64,000 bases of DNA from Candidatus Binatus sp. (GTDB lineage: Bacteria; Desulfobacterota; Binatia; Binatales; Binataceae): positions 65,365-129,364 of the forward strand of contig NZ_JAUSKL010000122.1 in assembly GCF_030646925.1 (NCBI RefSeq). Direction: 5' to 3'. Of this stretch, positions 27,091 through 34,914 are shown piece by piece. The translations under genes were made by a program, and so were the position numbers. The first letter of the stretch is position 1. Every line of letters starts with the position of its first letter. The notes under the pieces were generated by a model, which was not told the DNA's origin, did not search any database, and saw only the letters and a list, made by a program, of their open reading frames with translations.

Positions 27091-27873
27091 ATGCCTGACC
27101 GGATTCATCAATTCTACGCGGTCGCGTTCGAGGAAAATTTTTCACTGCGCCAGATCGCGCCCGCATTTCCAGAGGCGAGGATCACGCCGCTTGAACTGTA
27201 CCTGCCGCTGGAGGCCGACGGCGGCTTGTACATATTTCCGTTCGGCGCGGTAGTCACCCACGATGTCAGCGCCGAGAATCGCGAACCAATTTTCAAGCGC
27301 CTCGGCAACGTATTGCCGAAGCTTACAAAGCAAATCATCCGCGAGCATTACTCCGTGCTCGAAGATCCGGCCGCGCCGATCGGAATTTTCGACGGGATGC
27401 TGCGCGTCGATCGCCTCACGCCGGCCCGCTCCGGCGTAGTCGCGTTGACCGTCGCGCAGAGCGCCGCGATGGAATACTACGAGCACATCGTCGACGATCT
27501 GTTGGATCGCACCGGCAAACTGGTGCAGCGGCTCGAATCGCACGGCACAGTGCAGTTTCGCGTCAAGCCGTTGCATCGATTTATCGGCGAATCGATTTCG
27601 ACCCGCACCGAGGTGCTCTCGATTCTCCATCTGCTCGACAAGCCCGCCGCGACCTGGGACGACCCCGCGATGGATCGCATCTACGACGATCTCCGCGACG
27701 AGTTCGATCTCGTCGATCGCTACGCCGCGCTGGCCAGCAAGCTGCAGAGCATCCAGGATTCGCTGGTGCTGGTGCTCGACGTCGCGCGCGAGCGCCGCCT
27801 GATTCTGCTCGAGGTCGTGGTCGTGCTGCTGATTCTGCTCGAAGTCCTTCTGAGCTTCGCCCACTTCGCTTGA
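27091..27873 (+). CDS. RMD1/YagE (DUF155) family protein
   Basis: A 260-residue protein ending in a hydrophobic helix. The C-terminal signature (ASKLQSIQDSLVLVLDVAR, then ERRLILLEVVVVLLILLEV) is typical of the DUF155 family, whose eukaryotic members (Rmd1, RMND1) sit in mitochondrial or other membranes and affect translation of organelle mRNAs. The bacterial role is not known. The last roughly 20 residues form the single membrane segment, so the bulk is probably cytoplasmic. It has no obvious functional link to its neighbours. Confidence 0.8.
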   Translation: MPDRIHQFYAVAFEENFSLRQIAPAFPEARITPLELYLPLEADGGLYIFPFGAVVTHDVSAENREPIFKRLGNVLPKLTKQIIREHYSVLEDPAAPIGIFDGMLRVDRLTPARSGVVALTVAQSAAMEYYEHIVDDLLDRTGKLVQRLESHGTVQFRVKPLHRFIGESISTRTEVLSILHLLDKPAATWDDPAMDRIYDDLRDEFDLVDRYAALASKLQSIQDSLVLVLDVARERRLILLEVVVVLLILLEVLLSFAHFA

Positions 27874-27941
27874 GAGTTCTGCTGCCGCTGCCCCGGCCGA
27901 ATGACTTGACAGCATCGAGCTGCTGACGCGATAAACGCCCC

Positions 27942-29024
27942 ATGGCACAAATCAAAGTTGAACGCGGCCTTCATCACGGAGTTCCATACGCGCCGGACAT
28001 GCAGGAGGGCGGCAAACGCCCCGAGCCGACTTGGAGCACGCTGCGCGATCAGGTGCGCGAGGCCGATTCGCTCGGCTACGACACGGTGCTTGCGGTCGAA
28101 ACTCAGCACGATCCATATCTCGATCTCGCGATCGCGGCGCAGGAGCCATCGAAGATCGAACTCGCCACGGGCATCGCGCTCTGCTTCACCAAGAGCCCGG
28201 TGGCGACCGCCTACACTGCGTGGGATATCCAGCGCATGAGCGGCGGGCGCCTGGTGCTCGGTATCGGCTCGCAGGTCAAAGGCCACGTGACGCGCCGCTT
28301 CGGGATGCCGTGGTCGAAGCCCGCGCAGCGGATGAAGGATTACGTCAACGCGATGCGCGCGTGCTGGGAGACGTGGCAGACCGGCGAGCCGCTGGATTTT
28401 CGCAGCGAGCATTACAATCTCTCGCTGATGACGCCGAATTTTTCGCCGCCGCCGCAGGCTCATCCGCATATTCCGGTGCTGATCGCGGCGGTGCAGGAGC
28501 GGATGCTCCAGGTCGCGGGCGAAGTCTGCGACGGCGTGCGATTGCATGGAATCGTCACGCGCAAATATCTCGATCAGATCGCATTTCCAAATTTGAAAAA
28601 GGGCTTCGACAAATCCGGACGGCCCGCCTCGGAGTGGGACAATTTCCAGATCGGCGGCGGCGGATTTCTCTGCGCCGCGAAGGATCAGGATTCGCTCGCG
28701 CGCGCCGTCAACTCGATGAAATCGACGATCGCGTTCTACGGCTCGACGCGCTCATACCGCTCCAGCTTCGAGATCGACGGATGGGGCGACACCGCCGATC
28801 AGTTGCACAAGATGTCCGTGCAACAGAAGTGGCCTGAGATGTCCAAGCTCGTCACCGAAGAGATGGTGCACGCCTTCGCGGCCGTCGGCACCTACGATCA
28901 AATCGCGAGCGTCATCAAGAAACGCTTTGCCGGCGCCAACCGCCTGTCGTTCGACATGTCGATCAAGAACGATCACGATCGCGGCGTGCTGAAGGAGATC
29001 GTGCAGGATCTGCACCGTCCGTGA
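27942..29024 (+). CDS. LLM-class (luciferase-like) F420-dependent oxidoreductase
   Basis: A 360-residue TIM-barrel flavin/deazaflavin oxidoreductase. The family segments AREADSLGYDTVL-like at residues 38-52, ELATGIALCFTKSPVATAYTAWDIQRMSGGRLVLGIGSQ-like strand-helix pairs (written here only in part: SGGRLVLGIGSQ) and RMKDYVNAMRACW are characteristic of LLM proteins. The subgroup most like it uses F420 and is abundant in Actinobacteria and Binatota. The substrate cannot be inferred. An O-methyltransferase gene follows 100 bp downstream, so the two could share a small-molecule pathway. Confidence 0.85.
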   Translation: MAQIKVERGLHHGVPYAPDMQEGGKRPEPTWSTLRDQVREADSLGYDTVLAVETQHDPYLDLAIAAQEPSKIELATGIALCFTKSPVATAYTAWDIQRMSGGRLVLGIGSQVKGHVTRRFGMPWSKPAQRMKDYVNAMRACWETWQTGEPLDFRSEHYNLSLMTPNFSPPPQAHPHIPVLIAAVQERMLQVAGEVCDGVRLHGIVTRKYLDQIAFPNLKKGFDKSGRPASEWDNFQIGGGGFLCAAKDQDSLARAVNSMKSTIAFYGSTRSYRSSFEIDGWGDTADQLHKMSVQQKWPEMSKLVTEEMVHAFAAVGTYDQIASVIKKRFAGANRLSFDMSIKNDHDRGVLKEIVQDLHRP

Positions 29025-29124
29025 TCGATCCGTCTGCAGCAGTGTAACGTCGCACTGATCCAACGTGTGAGCGATGCTTGGCCGAAGATTGCGCCGGCGC
29101 TAATCTGCGCGCGAGGTAGTTGCG

Positions 29125-30141
29125 ATGGCATCGAAGCGCGACGGCAAGGCGGCGTCATTTGTGCGGCTCGCGTCGGATATCTGGGCGTTCCAGACCACGG
29201 CGGTATTGGCCGCGGCGCTGGAACTCGACGTCTTCAGCGCGATCGGATCGGGCAAGCGCACCTCCGTTGAGATTGCGTCCGCCACCAATTCACAGGTGCG
29301 CGGGATGGAACGCCTGCTCGATACGCTCACATCGCTCAAGTACCTCAAGAAAACCCACAATCGCTACGGACTCGAGCCGATTGCAGCGACGTTCCTCGTG
29401 CGCGAAAGTCCGATGTACATGGAAGGAGCGTCGCAGGTTATACGCGGCATGACGATGCTCTGGTCAACGCTCGCCGACGCGGTCAAGGCGGGTGCCAGCC
29501 TCGCCGGTCCGGTTTCAGAAGATCAGGCGCGCGCGTTTTTTCCGATCCTCGTCAAACAGATCTTTCCGATGAACTACACCGCGAGCCAGTCCGCGATCCG
29601 CAAGATGCCCAAGGCGCGGCTCTCGCGAATCCAGCGGATTCTCGATATCGGCGGCGGCGCCGCAGCGTGGTCGATTCCGTTTGCGGAGAATCTGCGCAAG
29701 GCGCGCGCCACTCTGATCGATTATCCCGAGATGACCGCGATTGCGCGCGAATACGCGGCGCGGTTCAAGGTTGGCGATCGGTTCGATTTTCTCGAGGGGA
29801 ATTTTTTCGAGATCGATTGGGGCAGCGAGCAATTCGACCTCGCCATCCTGGGCCACATCGTTCACGGCGAAGGAGTCGAGCGCGCCAAACAATTGATGCG
29901 CCGCGCCTGCATCGCGCTGAAACCCGGCGGCATCCTCCTCATCGCCGATTTTATCCCCAACGAAAATCGCACCGGCCCCGCACTCGCGCTGATGTTCGGC
30001 CTGAATATGTTCGTCGCGACGCCCGAGGGCGGCGTTTACACGATGGGCGAATATCGCGCGTGGCTCAAGGAGGCGGGCTTCAAGCGCGTGACCACGGTCG
30101 CCGCCAACGCGCCTTCGCCGCTGATCCTCGCGCACAAATAG
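29125..30141 (+). CDS. SAM-dependent O-methyltransferase with dimerisation domain
   Basis: A 338-residue plant-OMT/BchU/CrtF-like methyltransferase. Residues 1-100 form the winged dimerisation domain (TTAVLAAALELDVFSAIG, then an HTH-like RGMERLLDTLTSLKYLKK). The Rossmann domain has motif I as ILDIGGGAAAWSI, an acidic residue after motif II (ATLIDYPEM), and FDLAILGHIVHGEG as motif IV with the general-base His region. The acceptor could be a phenolic, a carotenoid-like or a bacteriochlorophyll-like hydroxyl; sequence alone does not decide. It lies downstream of the LLM oxidoreductase on the same strand and converges on the ferredoxin gene. Confidence 0.85.
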   Translation: MASKRDGKAASFVRLASDIWAFQTTAVLAAALELDVFSAIGSGKRTSVEIASATNSQVRGMERLLDTLTSLKYLKKTHNRYGLEPIAATFLVRESPMYMEGASQVIRGMTMLWSTLADAVKAGASLAGPVSEDQARAFFPILVKQIFPMNYTASQSAIRKMPKARLSRIQRILDIGGGAAAWSIPFAENLRKARATLIDYPEMTAIAREYAARFKVGDRFDFLEGNFFEIDWGSEQFDLAILGHIVHGEGVERAKQLMRRACIALKPGGILLIADFIPNENRTGPALALMFGLNMFVATPEGGVYTMGEYRAWLKEAGFKRVTTVAANAPSPLILAHK

Positions 30142-30154
30142 TCGATCGCAATCT

Positions 30155-30439
30155 CTACGGCGCTTCGCCGATATCGGCGAGCTCGAGATCGGACGCCGCG
30201 TAGGTCGAGCACATCAGGATGTACCCGCGCTCGCGCTCGTCATCCATCAGGCCGAACAAATCTTCGCCGGGCATCCTGACCTCGCCGCGAGCCACGCGCG
30301 CGACGCAAGTGCCGCACATTCCGCGCCGGCATCCGTAAGGGAAATCGAGGCCGGCGTTTTCCGCCGCTTCGAGGATCGTCTCGCCGCGGTGCGCTTCGAA
30401 CGTGACGCCGCTTGAGCCGATCGTGATGCGATAGGCCAT
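30155..30439 (-). CDS. 2Fe-2S ferredoxin (plant/adrenodoxin-like fold)
   Basis: A 94-residue ferredoxin. The cluster cysteines are in YGCRRGMCGTC (C-x4-C-x2-C) with the fourth Cys in ILMCSTY. The pattern matches oxygenase-type [2Fe-2S] ferredoxins. It would carry electrons to an oxygenase or hydroxylase, none of which is adjacent. The gene lies 70 bp beyond the macA-like stop on the same strand and could be cotranscribed with the transporter genes, though a functional link is not evident. Confidence 0.92.
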   Translation of the reverse strand: MAYRITIGSSGVTFEAHRGETILEAAENAGLDFPYGCRRGMCGTCVARVARGEVRMPGEDLFGLMDDERERGYILMCSTYAASDLELADIGEAP

Positions 30440-30509
30440 CGTCCGAGGATTCTGTAGCGGGATTCGCCGACATACAAATTGTATTGCAGTACGGCGTCGG
30501 CGCGGCGTT

Positions 30510-31724
30510 TTACGATGATGCGGGCGTGACGGCCTCGCCGTTGCGCAATTGCGCGGGCGGTACCACGATCACCATCTCGCCGCCGTTCAGCCCCTGCTTC
30601 ACTTCGACGCCTTCCTGGTACTCGCGTCCGAGCGTCACCGGAATTGAATGCGCGATACCGTCGCGGATCACCCACACCGAATTCGAATTGCCCTCGGTCA
30701 CGATCGCCTTTTTCGGCGCCAGCACAGTCGGCGCAGTTTCGACCTTGGTGGTTGGAGCACTCGAGAGGAAGGTGACCTTCGCGCTCATCTCGGGTTTGAT
30801 TATTTTCAAATCCGGCTGCAGGATTCGCACCTCGATTTTCACCGTGCCTTTTTGCCGATCGGCCTGCGGATAAATCTTCACGACTTTGCCGGCGAACGGA
30901 TTATCGGGATAAGCGTCCGGGATCACCGTGGCCGGCGCGCCCATCACGACCTTCGAGATGTCGCTTTCGTTGATATCGACTTCGCAGCGCAAATCGCTCA
31001 AATCCGCCAGTTGCGCGATATCCGTCGTGCCGCCGCCGGCCTGGATCGTCCCGCCAAAATTGATCGTGTCGCCTACCTCGCGATACTTCCGCAGCACCAC
31101 GCCATTGATCGGCGACCTGATCACGGTCTGGCTGACGTTGAATTTCGCATAATCGATCGCGCCGTCAGCGCGCTTCAGCGCGGCCTCGGCTACCGACAAC
31201 TGATTCTCCGCGTCGTCGAGCGCGTCCTTCGACTGGACGCCTTCCTTGTATAGCTCGCGCACCCTCTTCGCTCGCTGGTGCTTGAGCTTCACGTTTGCCA
31301 TCGCCAAATCGCGATCCGCGTATGCCTGCCGCAGTTGCGCCTGGTAGTCGCGATCGTCGATCCGCGCGAGCAGGTCGCCGCGTTTTACCTTCTGGCCCTC
31401 TTCGATCGGCTCCGCGATGATCTGGCCGAGAATCTTGGTGCCGATCACGGTGTACTTGTGCTCGGTGATGATGTAGCCGCTGCCGGTGAGCAGCGTGCCG
31501 GCTTGCCCCGCCTGCTTCATCGTGACGATCGCGGTCTGCACTTCGATCGGACGGCCGAGCGTGCGCTGATAGATCAGGTATCCCGCCGCGCCGATCACGG
31601 CGAGCACCACCAGCGCAATCGCGGCGGGCAGCAATCTTCCCGGCCGTTTCGCTTCCGGCGCGCGGGCAATCCGGAGCGATTCAAGCTCGCGAATATTCGG
31701 TCCGCGGGGAGATTCGGCCGACAC
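30510..31724 (-). CDS. MacA-like periplasmic adaptor (membrane fusion protein)
   Basis: A roughly 404-residue efflux adaptor. One N-terminal membrane helix (PAAIALVVLAVIGAAGYLIYQ) is followed by a biotinyl-lipoyl half (GQIIAEPIEEGQKVKRGDLL), an alpha-helical hairpin (YADRDLAMANVKLKHQRAKRVRELYKEG region), the second lipoyl half (VIRSPINGVVLRKYREVGD), a beta-barrel and a membrane-proximal domain. I took the GTG at 31724, three bases after the permease stop, over the longer frame. It forms an operon with the two FtsX-like permease genes upstream. Such adaptors bridge an inner-membrane ABC permease to an outer-membrane channel; neither ATPase nor channel is encoded here. Confidence 0.88.
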   Translation of the reverse strand: MSAESPRGPNIRELESLRIARAPEAKRPGRLLPAAIALVVLAVIGAAGYLIYQRTLGRPIEVQTAIVTMKQAGQAGTLLTGSGYIITEHKYTVIGTKILGQIIAEPIEEGQKVKRGDLLARIDDRDYQAQLRQAYADRDLAMANVKLKHQRAKRVRELYKEGVQSKDALDDAENQLSVAEAALKRADGAIDYAKFNVSQTVIRSPINGVVLRKYREVGDTINFGGTIQAGGGTTDIAQLADLSDLRCEVDINESDISKVVMGAPATVIPDAYPDNPFAGKVVKIYPQADRQKGTVKIEVRILQPDLKIIKPEMSAKVTFLSSAPTTKVETAPTVLAPKKAIVTEGNSNSVWVIRDGIAHSIPVTLGREYQEGVEVKQGLNGGEMVIVVPPAQLRNGEAVTPASS

Positions 31725-31726
31725 GA

Positions 31727-32890
31727 TTACACGCTCCTGAGCGCATCGACGACGGGCATCTTCATCGCCTGGCGCGCGGGCAGCCATCCGCCGACCACGC
31801 CCATCACCGCGGCGAAGCAGAGCGCCTCGAGCACGATTGCGAAGGTGACCCGGAAACTGAAAGCCAGGGTCGAGAAGGTAACGAAATTGCCAAACGTGGT
31901 CGAGAGCCCATTGATCGGCATCGCCAGCACGATTCCGATCGCGCCCGAAGCCACCGCCAGCACCAGCGATTCGAGCAGGAACGACGCCATCACCGCGGTC
32001 GGCGCGAAGCCGAGCGCGCGCAAAGTACCGATTTCCGTGGTGCGCGCCGACACCGACGCGTACATCGTGTTCATCGCGCCGAAGATCGCGCCGACCGCCA
32101 TGATCACCGCGACGATCATTCCGAGCACTCGCATCTGGTTCGCCACCACCGCCTGATCGCGATAGTAGTCAGTCTCGGTCTGGGCCTGCAGATTGATTCG
32201 CGGATCGTCGGCCAGGCGGCGAATCAGCGCTTCCGCGTCTGCGCCGGGCGCGAGTTTGAGGCGCACCGCCGCGTAGTATTTTCCGCGCTGCGCGTCGTCC
32301 TGCACATTATGAATGTCGGCCCAAATCTCCGATTCGTATGAACCGCCGTCGGCCGCGATTATTCCCACCACCTTCCACTTGCCGCGCCCGAAGTGCACCG
32401 TCGAGCCCAGCGAAACGTCCTTGTAATGCCCGAGCAGGCCCTTGCCGACTACTACTTCGTTCATCGAGGGCGTGAACATCCGGCCTTCGACAATACGCAC
32501 TTTGTCGTGCACCTTGAGCGCGATCGGCAGCACGCCGCGCACCACGATATTGTCGCGGCCGCCGCCGATTCGATCCATCAGCGCCTGCACCGGCAGTTCG
32601 GGCGAAATGTCAACGTCGCCGTTCGCTTCGCGCCGAATCTGCGGCAGGAATTTGAGCGCGTCGAATTGATCGAGCTGAAAGCCCGACACGGTTTCCGTGG
32701 TCGCGCCCTTGCGCAGCACGATCAGATTGTCGGCCGAGCCGGTATCCGCGATCGCGGAGTTGAGGCCCGCGACCAGCGCCATCACGATCACGAACACCGC
32801 GACCACCAGCGCGATCCCGCCCGCCGTCATCGCGGTCGAGATCCGCCGCACCAGCAGGCTCCTGATGTTGTACTTGAGCGGAATCGCCAT
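31727..32890 (-). CDS. MacB/FtsX-like ABC permease (second in operon)
   Basis: A 387-residue permease of the MacB type: an N-terminal helix (MTAGGIALVVAVFVIVMALVAGL), a large extracytoplasmic domain (about residues 50-260), then three helices near the C-terminus, ending with the coupling-like stretch GGWLPARQAMKMPVVDALR. The C-terminal FtsX core contains ARTTEIGTLRALGF, which is diagnostic. No nucleotide-binding domain is fused to it. Its stop almost abuts macA and its start abuts the other permease, so the three are one transcript. Confidence 0.88.
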   Translation of the reverse strand: MAIPLKYNIRSLLVRRISTAMTAGGIALVVAVFVIVMALVAGLNSAIADTGSADNLIVLRKGATTETVSGFQLDQFDALKFLPQIRREANGDVDISPELPVQALMDRIGGGRDNIVVRGVLPIALKVHDKVRIVEGRMFTPSMNEVVVGKGLLGHYKDVSLGSTVHFGRGKWKVVGIIAADGGSYESEIWADIHNVQDDAQRGKYYAAVRLKLAPGADAEALIRRLADDPRINLQAQTETDYYRDQAVVANQMRVLGMIVAVIMAVGAIFGAMNTMYASVSARTTEIGTLRALGFAPTAVMASFLLESLVLAVASGAIGIVLAMPINGLSTTFGNFVTFSTLAFSFRVTFAIVLEALCFAAVMGVVGGWLPARQAMKMPVVDALRSV

Positions 32891-34033
32891 CTACGCGACC
32901 GTCCGGAGCGCATCGACGATATTGCGCCGCGCCGCCGACATCGCCGGCCCGAGGGCGCTGAAAACTCCGATCAGCGCCGATGCGATCAGGGTCTCACCCA
33001 GCACCAGCGGCGGCATCCTGATCGAGCTCAGCGGACCCACGCCGCCGGTGCCGATCGCGAACAGCTTGAGCACGATAAACGCCGAACCGCATCCAAGCAG
33101 TCCGCCGAGCAGCCCGATTATCAGCGACTCGGACAGCAGCAGCGACAGGATCGTGCGCGAGGTGAACCCGATCGAGCGCATCACGGCGATTTCGCCGCGC
33201 CGCTCGCGAATCGACATCGCGGCGGTGTTGGCCGCCACTAGCCCGATCGTCAGCACCACGATAAAACCGAGAATCTCCGCCATTCTGAAGAACGTGCGAT
33301 AGGTCTGCATGAAGTTGCCGATGAACGCGGACTCCGACTCCGACAGCGTTTCAGCCGACGAGTTGGCGAAGCCTTCGTCGATCGCCGCGATCACTTGCGG
33401 CACGTGCTCGGACTTGTCGGCCTTCACCCAGATCAGGCTCACGAAACCCGGTCGGCCGGCAGCTTCCTCGAGGTAGTCGCGCCGAAAAATCAGGAAGGAG
33501 GGCGGCGCCTTGCCCCCCAGCACTCCGACGATCTGCAGCGTCAGGTTGAAGTTGTAGATCGAGCCCTTCAACTGGATCTGCTGGCCAACGTGCAGATGAA
33601 AGCGCTTCATCGTGTCGGCGCCGACCACGCATGCGGTTCTTATTTTTTTGAATTGCTCGATCGCCTCGGGCGTCAATCCCCAATCGGTATAGACCTTCTC
33701 GATCTGGTCGTGATCGACTGCAAAGTTCGGAAACTGATCGTATAGCTCGTGATACACCCCGCCGAACCAGCTCTGCGTGATCGCCGCCTCGACGTGCGGG
33801 ATCGCCAAAATTCGCTGCCGGTACGCGACCGGAATCGAATACGCCATGCCGGCGCGATTGTGCGTCGCGATTCGCGTCGAGGCGGCGGTGGCGCCCAGAA
33901 TTTGATTCGCGACGGTCGGGATACTCACCAGCGCCGAAAAAATGAACAGCGAAACTGCGATCGACAGCACAGTCAAAATCGTTCGCCGCTTGCTGCGAAA
34001 CAGATTCTTCAAAATCAGTACAGCGTACTTCAT
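32891..34033 (-). CDS. MacB/FtsX-like ABC permease (first in operon)
   Basis: A 380-residue paralogue of the next permease with the same plan: N-terminal helix after KNLFRSKRRTILTVLSIAV, a periplasmic domain of about 200 residues, and the FtsX core with RERRGEIAVMRSIGF and the final GPAMSAARRNIVDALR. The two permeases probably form a heterodimer. Canonical systems also encode a LolD/MacB-type ATPase beside them; none is found within this operon or in the 450 bp upstream, so it must lie elsewhere or the system is incomplete. Transcription starts in the noncoding stretch before rpsO. Confidence 0.88.
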   Translation of the reverse strand: MKYAVLILKNLFRSKRRTILTVLSIAVSLFIFSALVSIPTVANQILGATAASTRIATHNRAGMAYSIPVAYRQRILAIPHVEAAITQSWFGGVYHELYDQFPNFAVDHDQIEKVYTDWGLTPEAIEQFKKIRTACVVGADTMKRFHLHVGQQIQLKGSIYNFNLTLQIVGVLGGKAPPSFLIFRRDYLEEAAGRPGFVSLIWVKADKSEHVPQVIAAIDEGFANSSAETLSESESAFIGNFMQTYRTFFRMAEILGFIVVLTIGLVAANTAAMSIRERRGEIAVMRSIGFTSRTILSLLLSESLIIGLLGGLLGCGSAFIVLKLFAIGTGGVGPLSSIRMPPLVLGETLIASALIGVFSALGPAMSAARRNIVDALRTVA

Positions 34034-34420
34034 GCTCGCGCAGACTCCGTCAAGATCGTTCGCCTAACTCGCAGTTCCTTCGCGATGAAGCGTCACCGGG
34101 CCGCCGCCAGTGTGGCAGGTTCGCGATTCACTTTCGATCCGCCATTGTTGTATGTCGAATCCGGTAGCACGGAGCAAGGCATCGAATACCCTGCACGTGG
34201 TATTCACAATGCCTGGAGGCCGCAGTAAACGGCCTGCATCGGCGGCCTGAGCGGAGGCTGCCTGCGTTCCGTGTCATCCCGACGGCGCCTTGCGACGAGG
34301 CGTGAAACCCGCATCCGGGATTTCTCGCTGCGCTCGAAATGACACGGAGCGGCACCAAGCACATCCGTCATCTTGAGCGGAGGCCGGGGAGTGTCCTAAT
34401 CACCCGCGCTGCGGGCTAGC
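34034..34420. other. Long noncoding stretch between the permease operon and rpsO
   Basis: I see no credible gene here. It contains the divergent start of the permease operon, an inverted-end repeat (34271-34349), and copies of a short intergenic motif TGAGCGGAGGC (near 34243 and 34374) that recurs at about 46035. No tRNA or riboswitch was recognised. Confidence 0.6.
34271..34349. repeat. Short repeat with inverted ends (REP/MITE-like)
   Basis: CCGTGTCAT at 34271-34279 is matched exactly by ATGACACGG at 34341-34349, giving a 79-bp unit with 9-bp terminal inverted repeats. The interior contains TTTCTCGCTGCGCTCGAAAT, a string common in dispersed intergenic repeats of GC-rich bacteria. No coding capacity. 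Confidence 0.55.
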
Positions 34421-34449
34421 TTTACACGGGTTCACGCCTCTGATATTTT
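34421..34449 (+). promoter_or_regulatory. Sigma-70-like promoter of rpsO-pnp
   Basis: TTTACA (34421-34426) and TATTTT (34444-34449) are 17 bp apart, 42 bp before the rpsO start codon. This is the best -35/-10 match seen in the window. Confidence 0.5.
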
Positions 34450-34491
34450 GGGCGGCTAAGATAAAGGAAAAAGGGAAAGTAAGAACTCCTG

Positions 34492-34761
34492 ATGCCTCTT
34501 CCGCTCTCCCGTAAACGGGAAATCATTCAAACCAACGCTCGAACCACCAATGACAGTGGCTCGCCTGAAGTTCAGGTGGCGCTACTCTCGGGCCGGATCG
34601 AACAGTTGACCGGTCATCTCGGGACGCACAAGAAAGACCATCATTCGCGTCGCGGGTTGCTCCGGCTGGTCGGCAAACGCCGACGGTTGCTTGACTACCT
34701 GAAGTCACGCGATTTTTCGCGCTACAAAGGGTTGATCGAGAAGCTCGGCATCCGGAGATAG
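34492..34761 (+). CDS. rpsO: 30S ribosomal protein S15
   Basis: Primary 16S rRNA-binding protein of the small-subunit platform. The full 89 residues match the family: [23 protein letters not shown] at the start region, then [19 protein letters not shown] and [13 protein letters not shown]. It is followed by pnp, the standard rpsO-pnp order. Family members repress their own translation by binding their leader; a 42-nt leader region is present after the proposed promoter, but I did not identify a specific fold. Confidence 0.98.
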   Translation: MPLPLSRKREIIQTNARTTNDSGSPEVQVALLSGRIEQLTGHLGTHKKDHHSRRGLLRLVGKRRRLLDYLKSRDFSRYKGLIEKLGIRR

Positions 34762-34817
34762 GCCGCACACATATTGCCGCGCCGCCCGCAACATTTCGGG
34801 TCAGCGCGGGCCTTGGC

Positions 34818-34831
34818 CGACCGGCCGGTCG
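34818..34831 (+). promoter_or_regulatory. Palindrome in the rpsO-pnp spacer
   Basis: CGACCGGCCGGTCG is a perfect 14-bp palindrome in the 153-bp rpsO-pnp spacer. In E. coli this spacer folds into a stem cut by RNase III for pnp autoregulation; a similar role here is only a suggestion, although rnc is present in the window. Confidence 0.3.
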
Positions 34832-34914
34832 TGTTCAAGGCGCGTCCCCTGCGGCGCCTCGCGGAAACTCCGCCATCGTCACGCGGCCTCAGTCCTCCCT
34901 CAGGTGTCAGTTCA

